A stretch of DNA of 64,000 nt from Trichobilharzia szidati (taxonomy: Eukaryota > Platyhelminthes > Trematoda > Strigeidida > Schistosomatidae), in the NCBI GenBank assembly GCA_944472155.2, contig OX235274.1, positions 35,152,052 to 35,216,051 of the forward strand, given 5' to 3'. This document shows positions 1 through 10,616 of this stretch, one piece after another. Position numbers and translations under genes: made by a program. Numbering within the stretch: position 1 is the first letter of the stretch; every line of letters starts with the position of its first letter. The notes below the pieces were generated by a model. That model was not told the DNA's origin. It saw only the letters and a list, made by a program, of their open reading frames with translations, and did no database searches.

Positions 1-550
1 AATAACTCCTTATACATGTAAACGTATATAAAGATAATACTGCTTAGAATGTCCTCAGGTATCGATGTATCTGCTGACTTAATGGGAAGCATTTGTCATG
101 AAAGCTATTAATGTGCAGCATACTGTATGATTGGGACGGGCTCAAAGCAATGCAATGCTACAAGTACAGAGCTTAAATTCAAAAAAGGAGGGAGGGTGGT
201 GTATGCTGGTCAGCAGATATAGTAGTGGTCAAAAATTTGAATCGCTCCGATCTGCAAGACAGCAACATGCATTTTTTGACAGCTCGAAAATTAAACATTG
301 GCCCGGATCCTTCACAAAGAAAAAAATAAGGGTTGTACAGATCTAAATTATAAGTTGAAAAATGCCTTTGCTCCTACCATCTACAAGCCTGTCAGCTTCT
401 TCTCAAGATGCTACCCCACCAGCCCTACAGAAATTCGTGAGACATCTCATAGGTCAGCTTGTCCTACGGAGTCCAATCTTCCAGATCTTTGAATTCTCTT
501 CTCACTGAAAAATTACTTGCCTACCTCACGATAATCATTTTACTTACGCA
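1..550. other. Unassigned AT-rich sequence at window start
   Basis: No exon, tRNA-like box or recognisable retroelement motif is visible. The short ORFs here overlap in different frames and lack family motifs. It abuts the dispersed repeat starting near 552. Confidence 0.5.
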
Positions 551-551
551 C

Positions 552-912
552 TATTATACTCTTGTGATGGTAAACAATTCCCCAAAATTATTGACCACAG
601 CACTCATCACTGAACATTGGATGCCGACCCTCACTGTTTAAGTCGACTTGTTTAGCTGAAGGCTTCCGGTCAAGCATCCACGCCATTTGGTACTCCATCG
701 TGTCACGTTCGTGCACGATCCCTAGCTAGCTAAGCAATCCTCTCGCACTCCGATTTGGTCCCGAAATATATCTCGTAATTTGGACGATCAACTTTCGTGT
801 TTTGCTTTGCCTTTGGTCTACGCGGAACGAATACTATAGAAGTTGTGGGTATTAGATCTGGCGTCAGTATACTTCATACTATCCATGAACTTCAATACCA
901 TTAGCCTCTAAA
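552..912 (-). repeat. Dispersed repeat X, inverted copy of 54140-54475
   Basis: The reverse complement matches 54140-54475 over about 330 bases, with scattered substitutions and small indels. Landmarks shared by both copies are a pyrimidine-rich AAGTCGACTTG-type block, GTGCACGAACGTGACA and ATATATTTCGGGACCAAAT. Read on the - strand, about 30 codons (reading VHERD..EYQMA..LDRKPSAKQVDLN) stay open in both copies, which suggests decayed coding sequence of a mobile element. I cannot assign a family. Confidence 0.7.
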
Positions 913-2234
913 CTCTATTGAGTCTTAACAACCTGAGCCTTTATTAAAGCGAAAAATCACTCTTTGTTCATATTCGTTGCTTGCCTAAAGTCCGGTTACT
1001 TTCTTTAAAAACAACAACACCAATGTTTCAACAAAGCTATATTTTCCTCGAAAATATATTTTACCATGCTTAGACCAATGTGGTTAGCCCCAAATATTTC
1101 AAATGTATACTATCATTCAAAGGAATCTCTACCTCCATCTTGTATTTCTTGTAAATGTACTTCCAATGATGTATTATCCATAATTGTATTTTATGCAATT
1201 TTGCCATTTCCCAGGACTTTTTCTCTTCCTGGCATATCTGTTAATCACATGGGGACAAAGCACTTGCCCAAATATAGGTTGTTGATTGGCTGGGCTTGAC
1301 TACAGGCTGGATGAGTGATGATAAAGGCTATCATGTTAATCATGTAAATGCCTTATTTTCGCAAATGAATTTAATGTTTATATATATTTATTCGTGTTTA
1401 TGCAGGAACATACCAATTGTACAGGCATGGATAAGTTATTATATAAATTACACATATTTCGATGTATGGTGAATTTACAGTTTGTTTGTTCTTTCTGACA
1501 TTAGAGTCAGTCAGAACAGTCTACAAAATAGTCTGTCTGTGTAACACATAAAGAGATATAGAAATATTGTCTTCGCATTAACGAAAAACCCAGACATCAG
1601 ATGAATGTAATACAAATATCTGGGAAAAATAAAGCTTGAAGTCAATTCTCCTATATAACTTTGTTGTGAACAGCATCCATGAGTTAAAGTTTATTGATGT
1701 ATTATTTTGAGGTCAGTGATGTATTTATTCCATTTTTTCAGCAGTCTAATCGTAGTTTTAGAATAGGAAAGAAATTCGATCGTTGATACGAAAACTAGAT
1801 AAGGTCATGCTAGATTGTTTTACTGCATCAAATGGGGCCGAGGTCGATTCCAGAACTATCCATTGGCGCCATTTGTGTCAGCATGGCAGACTGTACATGT
1901 AAGTTGAGTAATACATTGAAAACTGTTTGAAAACCAGTTGCTTCTTTATTTCAGATCAAGAATACTCCTTGTACAGAATGTTGGCCAGCGTTTTCAAGTG
2001 GTTGCATCGGATCGTTCATGGAATTTGAGTTTGAATTTACTTAAATGGTCATTTCAGATTAAATGTAGGGTTGTTCAACGTCGACCAGGAGGTATATAGA
2101 AGTGCAGGCTCAGCAGTAGAATCTTCTGAGATGCAACGTCGATTCGTAATGAGGTCTCTCAACTAGTTAAATTCCATGGGAGGCTGGTGTGGTTGCATTC
2201 GGAGGAGAACATTAGAAATCCATTAGCTGGTGTC
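913..2234. other. Unassigned intergenic sequence
   Basis: AT-rich single-copy-looking sequence. No splice-consistent exon or retroelement domain was recognised on either strand. Confidence 0.4.
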
Positions 2235-2441
2235 TTACGATTTATAACCAGATAGATTTGCACAATCAGTTGTAGAAATTGATTCTACATACAACAAAAA
2301 GTGAAGGTGGGTCCACTCATTCACTTGTAACCATGCAGGTATTCTTTGTTCCAGTTTGTGACACCGGATAACTTTGGACATGGGCATACAGTTCTGTTTC
2401 CCTGAATTGGGAAAGAATTTAGGCGTGATGCAATCTGTGTG
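2235..2441 (-). CDS. Candidate terminal exon of a small secreted cysteine-rich protein
   Basis: On the - strand, an open frame runs from a possible acceptor (…ACTGTTCAG, just above 2441) to a stop at 2235. It encodes 68 residues with four cysteines, in the contexts HTDC, QNCMP, VIRCHK and TTDCAN. The acceptor lies on a codon boundary, and the candidate first exon at 3471-3608 also ends on one, so the two join in phase. The composition (Cys, Trp, aromatics) is unlike the surrounding noise. The polypyrimidine tract before the acceptor is poor and I do not recognise the family. This is inference; it could be a chance ORF. Confidence 0.3.
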   Translation of the reverse strand, partial: HTDCITPKFFPNSGKQNCMPMSKVIRCHKLEQRIPAWLQVNEWTHLHFLLYVESISTTDCANLSGYKS

Positions 2442-2898
2442 CTGAACAGTTTCCGACGAATAATGGGAGATATTTCTCATGCGAAGACTTTCGTCTTGGG
2501 TTGTGCTCGGCGCATTTATGTAAATAAACCTATTTGCGTTCCACTGAAATAATACTTTTTATCTAATATCCCCGTGTTCTGTTTGATAGGACTGAGGCGA
2601 GGGTATAGCGTACCAGACTGGCACTTCCTAGGATATGAACTTGTAACTATATGTAAGTGTAGTTCTGTACGAACACTATCGATTGATATATTCGATGACT
2701 TATAAAAGCTTTAGTCGAGCCTAAACATCTGCCTAAAGTCACACTATTATGTCTCCTAGCCATAGGTGAGTCTGTAGGGACCATTGACAAAAAACGTAAC
2801 CTATATCTTCAAAATATAAGAACAGAACTTAGGCACTATGGTAGAGTCTGATTTCGTATAAGATTACTTGTATTCAAAAGTAATGTATTATTACTGTT
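2442..2898. other. Possible intron of the candidate secreted gene, otherwise unassigned
   Basis: No domain or repeat recognised, apart from the SINE-B fragment that follows. Confidence 0.3.
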
Positions 2899-3055
2899 TT
2901 AGTTAAAGCTTGATGGTCCGGGGTTCGATCCCCTGCCGGCGCACACCCGATATCTATGGTCGGCCTGCAAAATTGGGCTACCGATATCACATGCTGAAAA
3001 TTCCATGCTTGTACCAAAAATGCGGTGTGGAATCAAGCTATAATAAATAGAAAAG
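2899..3055 (+). mobile_element. SINE-B, 5'-truncated tRNA-derived repeat
   Basis: It starts within the tRNA-like head, where the box-B motif GGTTCGATCCCC is intact. It then matches the 18075-18275 copy through CGCACACC, ATATCTATGGTCGGCCTGCAAAA, the CATGCTGAAAATTCCAT block and the GGTGTGGAATCAAGCT tail. The A-box half is missing. Confidence 0.75.
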
Positions 3056-3428
3056 TAATAAAAATATGATTACAGGAGTTTAAGTATAATGAAAAATGGT
3101 GCTTACATGAGACGATTAATTAAGTAAATGGGATTGTAGCATTCACAGCACTATTTCACTTACATTGGATTATGACACCAATTAATTTCTCGTGTCTCAA
3201 GACTACATCTCGTCATAATGACAAATTTATTTTTACTCAAATAGGATAAGAGAAGTATGGTAAGCAGGGTTCGAGGTACATTTAGTGAAAAATGATGACA
3301 AGCAAATGTCCGTACACAGTTGTTCGCCGTAATTGTTTCAGCGGTGTTGAATTGCTGTGACCAGGTTTAATGGCGATACCGTACTTCTGCAAATAAGTGA
3401 ACGAAGAGCATTGTTGAATCCGTTGCAG
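3056..3428. other. Unassigned sequence
   Basis: Nothing recognised beyond its possible position in the intron of the candidate - strand gene. Confidence 0.3.
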
Positions 3429-3470
3429 CTAGAAAGTGATACAAAAATCAAACCCTTTATATTTGCCTAC

Positions 3471-3608
3471 CTCGTCTGACAAAGGTCCATTCTCCATTCT
3501 TATTATGTGGTCATGGCAGCACTCTTCTGGCGTTTTTACTACTGCATGCATTGTTCCTCTTGTCAAGTATAGCACTAAGCAAATAACGAATTGAAGTTTG
3601 GGCGTCAT
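3471..3608 (-). CDS. Candidate first exon (signal peptide) of a small secreted protein
   Basis: On the - strand an ATG at 3608 opens 46 codons. A hydrophobic core (LQFVICLVLYL) ends in a small-residue cleavage-like context (THGTMHA-type, read TMHA then VVK), followed by TPEECCHD and ENGPLSDE. The frame runs straight into a good donor, GAG then GTAGGC, at 3470. Length, hydrophobicity and donor are typical of a secreted-protein first exon. The ATG eight codons upstream (3632) is less likely because it places charged residues before the hydrophobic core. Together with 2235-2441 it would give a 114-residue protein with six mature cysteines. Function unknown. Confidence 0.35.
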
Positions 3609-3639
3609 TCTGAACTTCGAAAGGTGTTTCACAAATCCA

Positions 3640-6279
3640 AATGATAGTAATTACCGAAACTGGAATAACACTTGTTTCTATCTGTTCAGAGTGTATCCTT
3701 GGCTAAGTTTCTTATCAGCAATTTGCAGTATTCCCATTGATTTTTTAGGAAGCCTGATTTTGTGTTCATTTTCCTCAACTGTCCCTTCACAGATAATAGC
3801 ATGCAGCAACTGCGAATGCTTGATCATTTTAACTTGAACATCACAAAAACCCTCTAGATAAGCTGTTTAATAATAAATGGTTAAAAAATATCATTCATAA
3901 GTGCAGTTGCTATATCCTTCATAGCCACAGACACCTCCTGAAGGATCTCAGAATACCTTAGTGGTCTGAATATGAATGGTAATCAGGAATGATATGACTT
4001 ACATAACAGGTGTATTGGTAGGATGCAGCTGCAAGCTACTTTTCGACAGAAAGGTGATACTAATTACAAGCGGTGTCACATTTCAGAAGAATCATCCACA
4101 GTAATCTTCCTGTCCCAATCCACACTGATATCAATATAAGCTGGTCATATGATGCAGTAGGCAGTTACGGTTTTCCAAAATTCCAAATGGAAATGTAAAT
4201 TCCATTTGTATCACATCTTCAGCCGAACAATTTCAGCCATGTACTCCATCAAAATGGATATAATCACCGCAAAATTCAGTCGCTTGTCTCATTCATCATA
4301 TGATTTCTCCTATTTGTCATGAGCGATTTAATCAATCACGGATGAAAATAAAAAAGCTTAAGCTACTCAGGACACACATTCAACTTATGTCTGTGAGCTT
4401 ATTCTCTATCAAATACCTGAATCTTTGAATAACTGCCATGACAATAACGATTGGCTGTAGTCAATTTACAACCTGAAAATCTAAAGCCACTTCCGAATAT
4501 CAAACTTTTAAGGCTCTCATATAAGAATAGTCATTACTACGTATAAATTCTTTAAGTACGTGCTTATCTTTGTAATAATCCAGGACACTTTACGCATTAG
4601 TTCAAATGGAATGCAACAAAATATCTTTGTTTCAGACCCAAGAAGCCTGAAAATAATTGATTATAACCCATTTTCACAAAACCAGTGTCTTATAACGCCT
4701 CTGTAGGCATGAAATTAATAACCCATACTATGCGCAGAAATACATCGCGATAGCATTTGTCCTCATTGCAGCAATAAACAAAACGAACTTCGAGTTAGCT
4801 CTCAATCTGGATGGTGGCCTTAGCGGAGGGCTTAAAATCTGTCATTCATACACGCCTGTTCTGATTGCTTGTGCTACAAATGAACAACTTAAACCTATGA
4901 AAAAGTGCTAATTCATTATGTTTCACGATTGTAACTTCTAACATAATTGACCACTCCTGTAAAAATCACGTGCATTTCATGTGAACTCACCAGTTTGTAT
5001 GATATATAGATTATCATAACTCTGACCTTATTGCATTTTCCTGAAGGATTTTGAACCTGATTTATGGCAAACAACGTCATACCCATCGAACAATTGACTT
5101 CGACGGCATGCTAATGGCACGTAGTGTTCAAAATATATTGCTAGTTTAAGAGGAATCCGCCTAACTGAATTTTTCATTCACAGTCATTGTTACTGAGCAC
5201 TTTGAGTCAGTTGGTTGGCACATGATCCTATGAAACAAGGCACTAATAGCAAGAACGCAACATAATAAGTTTAACGTCGCGACAGTAAACGTCCGATGTT
5301 CTCCGTTTTCTCACGCTGCTCGTAATCCGTCCATACAAAAACGTTGGACAACAAGGTTGGCAGTTACTAACACTACAGGAGTATTAAGTGTGAAGTGCTC
5401 ATAGTACTATGCAGACACTGAGTGTTGAAATAACACTTGGTACGGGTTCTTACATTTGCTAATTCCAATTCGGAACTTCTAACATCATCCCTCACCTATA
5501 TCAATAACTGGAATTTCTCCTGCCATGTTATTTTCCCTATGACATTCTTGGAAACCCGTTGTTTACTCTACTTGAACAACTTCGAGGTCGTTTCCATTTG
5601 TCCTAGACTGCTTCGTGACTATCTGTCCTGCTGAACCCGAGCTTTGACTACACTACCTCCTGACTCTTTAGCCTGTTCCACCTCGCCTGGTGGCCAGGCT
5701 GTTATTAATACTCCGCCAACTAGTAAGAGAAAGACATAATTCCCGTGACTACCCGAAGGTGTATAGATTATGGAGTTACGCAATCACACCACAATACCAC
5801 CTCTAGGCCCTTGTCCCTTGAGAATTATAGTGACCATCATGTGTTTTGATCCACACAGATAAACAAAACGATAGCTGACAGTGAAACGGCAGAAGTTCAA
5901 TTAACTTGACGAAATACCTTGATCTCCTACAGCATTATGCAGGACTCCAAGAAAATGTCAGAGAATACTACATCTGCTATAATGTGCAAATTGTCAAATT
6001 CTTTCAGTAGGTTTGAGTTATTAACACTTCTAACGGATGTTCTGAAATATGCAAACTTTTTGTTATTTACGTAGTTTTTATGTTCTTTTTCATACTTATT
6101 CTTCTGCGTTATATCCTCTAATAGCGAAAAAGCGACTGTCCATATGTAATGCTGATAAGAGACATATATGATTACAATCTGTCTGTCCAAAACTTGCTCC
6201 TTAATCAAGGGTTACTCGCCGAACATTTTCTAAACTAAAACACATTTTCAAGGGTTACTTTGTAAGGATTAAATTTTTT
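3640..6279. other. Long unassigned stretch
   Basis: About 2.6 kb of AT-rich sequence. I read both strands for exons, tRNA-like boxes and retroelement motifs and support none. The promoter of the candidate - strand gene would lie at its left end. Confidence 0.4.
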
Positions 6280-6605
6280 TCGAGTATGACCACGGATTGA
6301 TATCAGTAAGAGAAACACTGAAAATCAGAGAGTACTGGACAGCTGTTTCATCCTAGTTTGGGAATCAACGCCAATACGGACCCACCACCAAAGTTCGAAC
6401 CCAGGATTTTCCGATTACAAGGCAAGCTGACTCGTATATCATTCAGCCACTGGGACCCGATTCAATGACCAGTGCATGAATTCTAACTTCTACCAATTCG
6501 TGAATTAGCGCGACCCCAACCAATGTCGCGGTGGGACACCCATCCTCACACTTGACTGGATGGACCTCACTGGTCACGACTTCTCACTTGAACTCCAGGA
6601 AACTC
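6280..6605 (-). mobile_element. SINE-A copy
   Basis: Reverse-strand copy of the roughly 300-base SINE-A. In element order it has GAAGTCGTGACCAGT, TGTGAGGA, AGAAGTTAGAATTCATG, a tRNA-like segment with CCTGGGTTCGAAC, a degraded hammerhead-like core (CCCAAACTAGGATGAAACAGCTGTCCAGTACT), and a tail reading TTACTGATATCAATCC. Confidence 0.8.
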
Positions 6606-6639
6606 CATCCTGTAGCATATCACTAAAGAGCATCAGATT

Positions 6640-6850
6640 GAATTTCTTTAGTTGGTCTGTAAGGATTAGTTTTGTTTTTACGAGTTGATGACGGATTGAT
6701 ATCAGTTGGAGAACCAGTGAAAACCAGAGAGTACTGGACAGCAGTTTCATCCTAGTTTGCGAATCACCGGCAGTATGCACTCAATGGGGTTCGCACCCAG
6801 GACCTTCCAGTTACGAAGCAAGCTCGTACACCACTGAATCAGGTTCCAGT
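6640..6850 (-). mobile_element. SINE-A copy, 5'-truncated
   Basis: Second reverse-strand copy in tandem with the previous one. It keeps the box-B-like CCTGGGTGCGAACCCC, the AAACTAGGATGAAACTGCTGTCCAGTACTC core and the tail, and lacks the first half of the element. Confidence 0.8.
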
Positions 6851-6955
6851 GGCGAAGAAAACCAAGACAATTCACTTTATATTTGCAAAGATTGTCAGAA
6901 ATTTTAACTCCCAGTATTAGTTGATGTATATTCATAGTATATTGTGGTGGACAAT

Positions 6956-6969
6956 CAACAACAGACACA
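6956..6969. repeat. Target-site duplication of RTE copy R1 (left)
   Basis: CAACAACAGACACA occurs here and at 8763-8776, exactly bracketing the RTE copy. A 14-base perfect duplication marks a target-primed insertion. Confidence 0.85.
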
Positions 6970-8762
6970 TTATTATTATTGTTCCCTTGGGTTCCCAGTG
7001 GAACATAGGGCTTCAACTGCACGTCTCCACTTGCTCCTGTCTTGTGCTGTACTTTTCACTTCCATCCATGTTAGTCCATACTGTTTCATCTCCTCCTCAC
7101 ACGATCTCCTCCATGTCACCCTTCGACGTCCCACTCGCCGCTTCCCTTTCGGGTTTCACTCGAGGGCTTGACGCGCGATGTCACTCAACGGCCTCCTCAG
7201 CGAGTGTCCAATCCATCTCCGCTTCCTCCTGCATATTTGTTGGGCGATTGGTTCCTGTTTCGTTTGTTCCCATAGTTTCTTGTTTGTGATTCTTTCTGGC
7301 CATCTTATCTTCAGTATGAAGCGAAGAAAGTTGTTGATAAAGGTCTGCAACTTGTTGAAAATATTCTTGGTGACTCGCCAAGTTTCTGATCCGTAAAGCA
7401 AAATTGACTTCACGTTTGTATTGAAAATCCGAATTTTGTTGTTGATGCTGAGTTCAGTGACGAAGATTTCCAGATTGGTTTCAGGTTGATGAATGTGTTT
7501 CTCGCCTTCCCGATTCTCGATTTGACATCCTCGTCCGTTCCTCCTGTGGTTGAGACAATGCTCCCCAGACAAGTGAAAGAAGTAACCTCTTTCAAATCCC
7601 TCACATTGATGGTGATTGGCACTGGATGTTGCTGCTGTTGTTGCTGCTGTTGTTGGTTGGTTATTTTCATGACCTCCGTCTTGTCTATGTTCACCTGGAG
7701 ACCTTCCTGTCTTTGCTGCTTCTTCGACCAGTTTGTCGATTTTTGCTTGTAAGTCTTCGATTTTGTGTGACATCAAACATAAATCATCCGCGAAATCCAG
7801 GTCTTCTAAGTTCTTCATGTCGGTCCAGGATATCCCTGTCTTCTCGTTTCCCACTGTCTGACGCATAATCCAGTCCACCACCTAAATTAGGAATATCATT
7901 GGTGATAATAAGCACCCTTGTCTGACTCCTGTGTTTACTCCAAACGCTTCGCTGAGTTTTCCGTTGTGGATCACTTGACATGTGCCGTTGTCGTACAGTT
8001 GTTGAATAAGGTTGATAAATATTTAGGGTATGCCGTAGTACTCGAGTAATTTCCAAATTACTTCGCGGTCAACGCTGTCGATGGCCTTCTCAAAGTCTAT
8101 GAAGTTGAGGTGGAGGTTTGATTGCCATTCCATGCTTTGTTCGATGATAATGCGTAGAGTTGCAATTTGGTCAGAACATGATTTGCCTTTCCTGAATCCA
8201 GCTTGTTCTGGTCGGAGTTCTGTATCCAGCGCGTCCTTGATTCTCTCCAGGATGATGCGACTCAGGATTTTACTTGGCGTCGACAGGAGCATGATTCCTC
8301 GCCAGTTCTTGCAGAGTCCCAGGTCGCCCTTCTTTGGTAGTTTCACCAGGTAACCTTTCCTCCAGTCAGTAGGCACTTTTCCCTCTTTCCAGATCTTTTG
8401 CAATAATGGAGTCAGCATATCTGCCGTCGTCTCTGGGTCTGCTTTCAGTGCTTCAGGGGGTATTCCATCTGGTCCAGCTGCTTTTCCAGCTTTCAGAAGC
8501 TTGATTGCATTCATGACTTCAGTTTTCGTTGGAGGATTGGTGTCAACTTGCAGTTGTGTACGTGCTGTTGTTGGTATTACTGGACGGGTTGTAGGTGGTG
8601 GTCGATTCAAGAGTCCTTTGAAGTGGTCCGCCCATTGTTTAATCTGTCTTTCTTCTTTGGTAAATGGGTTCCCTTGGCTGTCTTTTATAGGTTTCACTTG
8701 TGTTGATCTCTTCCCGGATAGAGACTTGGTTATCTGATATAGTGTCGTCAGGTCCCTTTTGC
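6970..8762 (-). mobile_element. RTE-type non-LTR retrotransposon R1, 5'-truncated
   Basis: Reads on the - strand from 8762 to 6970. The reverse transcriptase has the fingers/palm motifs LPKKGDLGLCKNWRGIMLL, EQAGFRKGKSCSDQI and NFIDFEKAIDSVDRE (about 8430-8070), then the catalytic FADD (near 7790). A C-terminal region follows with LLYGSETWRVT and RRWIGHSLRRP. At least three frame changes separate these blocks, so it is non-functional. The endonuclease is absent (5' truncation). The 3' end is an AATAATAATA-type simple tail at 6970. Domain order and motifs fit the RTE clade (SR2-like in schistosomes). A CAG-type microsatellite near 7625-7660 lies inside the coding region. Confidence 0.9.
7625..7660 (-). 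repeat. CAG/CAA microsatellite inside RTE coding region
   Basis: A glutamine-coding run of CAG and CAA triplets lies between the RT thumb and the C-terminal domain of R1. Homologous positions in other RTE copies (about 20205-20225, 51045-51070, 47150-47175, 57965-57985) hold shorter or interrupted runs. Confidence 0.8.
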
Positions 8763-8776
8763 CAACAACAGACACA
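8763..8776. repeat. Target-site duplication of RTE copy R1 (right)
   Basis: Perfect copy of CAACAACAGACACA from 6956-6969. It sets the truncated 5' end of R1 at 8762. The apparent ORF extension to 8829 is therefore flanking DNA. Confidence 0.85.
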
Positions 8777-9639
8777 AGAAAATCAAAATAGTTGAAACAA
8801 CCGCAATATTTATAGATCGAATCCAGCACAATATCAGCGTTGCTCTTTTAATTTTTTGTAAGCCAGCTGGAAAATGGGGTTTCAAGCTTTCAAGTTTCAG
8901 TGACGGTGGGGCAACATATACGGAGGGTTTGCTAGACTCATGGTATACCTTCCTTCTTTACCGGAACTACTATCACAAAGTCAACTAGGCGATGTGCAGG
9001 AGTGCGTCAGCTAACAATCAAAACTGGACATTTAGCGTAGCCTGCAGACATTCCGCAACTAAATCACCAGTGCACTGAATGATGATGGGGTATGACACGA
9101 AAAGTGGCATAATTAAAGGGTAAAGAAGCTCACCTGTTTGCCAGTCAGATATACGTGTTAAATAGTTCTGGGATCAGCCTTTCAGAAACACATAAAAAAG
9201 TGAGAAGACAGATTGTGATTTTGACAGCACACTGGTGTATTATGAAGAGGGGAAGACCAGTGGAAGACGTTGAAAGGTATTAACCCCTAAATTCAGAAAG
9301 AAAGAGAATGGAAACCCCGAAAAGTGAAGAAAGAATGTTCTTCATTAGGTTTCTCTTTATGTCCCTCTAGTGAATGATTCCCAGATTATAGGGCCCATGT
9401 GGTGTGGAGACACTACAGCACTCCTCAAAAATTTCCACTTTCCACATGGCCTCTGAGAACTGCTTCCTGGAAATCTTCAAATATCATTCAGGTCTGAATT
9501 ATAAACAATAAGGCTAACTTCCTCTTTACTCATATGTTGTAGATAAGCGAGAATTAGCAAATTTGTCATATAGGGTTTGGTCCACATGACGATGTCTGGT
9601 CTTCGAGGCATTACCAATTATGTCGCATCAATCCAGGTA
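8777..9639. other. Unassigned intergenic sequence
   Basis: No recognisable gene or element. Confidence 0.35.
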
Positions 9640-9815
9640 CACTACTCGAAATTAATCGGCCGTTTAAAGGCCTACTCACAGTCACTGTCTGAAGTGGTGG
9701 CATCTACTGGTGTGCATCCAGGACAATTTCCATTACTTATTTTCATCACAAATGCAGAAATCACTCTGAATTTAGTGGAATTTAGCGACCTAAGGATTAA
9801 CCTGTTACCGAATTA
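9640..9815 (+). mobile_element. Family B non-LTR reverse transcriptase fragment
   Basis: The frame around 9645-9815 reads GRLKAYSQ, then TGVHPGQFPLLIF, then LRINLLPN. This resembles the RT block GR.RAYG.. / SGVRQG.P.SPFLF / DLLPG of the non-LTR family whose C-terminal part occurs elsewhere in the window. It is strongly decayed, with the catalytic YADD block missing, and was identified by pattern only. Confidence 0.45.
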
Positions 9816-10516
9816 CAGTCTCGCCAGTCGGAAATCTGCAGTTTGATTGCAAAACAAGGGAACTTACAGACACTTTGGGTAGAGACCTTAGTATGTTTGC
9901 CGCACTAATTGTGACTGTCAGATGTAATGTGATATTATAGGACAGGCGGACACCGACTCCAACTTTAAAGATTACGAGTGAAATGGTAGGGCGTATTGAC
10001 CATTCCACTGAGAAAGAAAGGTGACCTTATTGCAGCTTGTTGTGTATTAAATAAAAACTTCGGCATAGAGGTTTCCAAACTTCTCCCACTCCGGGACATA
10101 CTTAAGTGAAGGTCAAGTAAATTAAGTGAAGAATTTAAGTGCTTACGCTTCGTGATCAATGTCTGCAACTCGTTATCGGATTAAGTGGTACCCGTTCAGT
10201 TGGTGGACACCTTCGTTTGAAAGCTTGAACACCTTGAGAAACGTAGTGAAAAGACTAAACAGGATGCATCTGTGCTACTAAGCTATATCCTTGAAAATCT
10301 GAGGCTGACATAATATCTAACAGCGAAATTTTTCTAACAAATTAAGTCATGTAGTTAAATAATAAAATCTATTACGGTTAGAGAAACCTACTTCTGTCTT
10401 CATATGAATTATTAGTCCTGGAAGTAATTCTTACCTCTTCATATTACTTTTTCACATTCACCATCATTGTAGAACCTAGCGCGCCAACTTTCTGCCGCAC
10501 AGTATAAACACTTGAG
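9816..10516. promoter_or_regulatory. Upstream region of the VIP36-like gene
   Basis: Sequence before the lectin start codon. It must hold the 5' UTR and promoter unless trans-splicing or an upstream non-coding exon is used. I see no motif strong enough to name. Confidence 0.3.
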
Positions 10517-10616
10517 ATGCTGGTCTTTGTCCTGACATTTTGTTTGGTGCTTACCAAACCAGTATACTCAGAATATCAAATAAAAGATAATTCCCTTGTA
10601 TCTCCTTTCACAAGCT
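10517..10616 (+). CDS. VIP36-like exon 1 (signal peptide)
   Basis: ATG at 10517 opens MLVFVLTFCLVLTKPVYS, a good signal peptide with likely cleavage after VYS. The following EYQIKDNSLVSPFTS aligns with the HSLIKPY stretch at the start of mature VIP36. The donor is AGCT then GTAAGT. One base carries over into exon 2, completing Leu34. The exon is supported by the alignment and by phase, not by length. Confidence 0.8.

Noticed and set aside
7486..7752. ORFs with poly-Cys or poly-Leu runs on the + strand
   Set aside because: They are antisense readings of the Gln-coding microsatellite in RTE R1.
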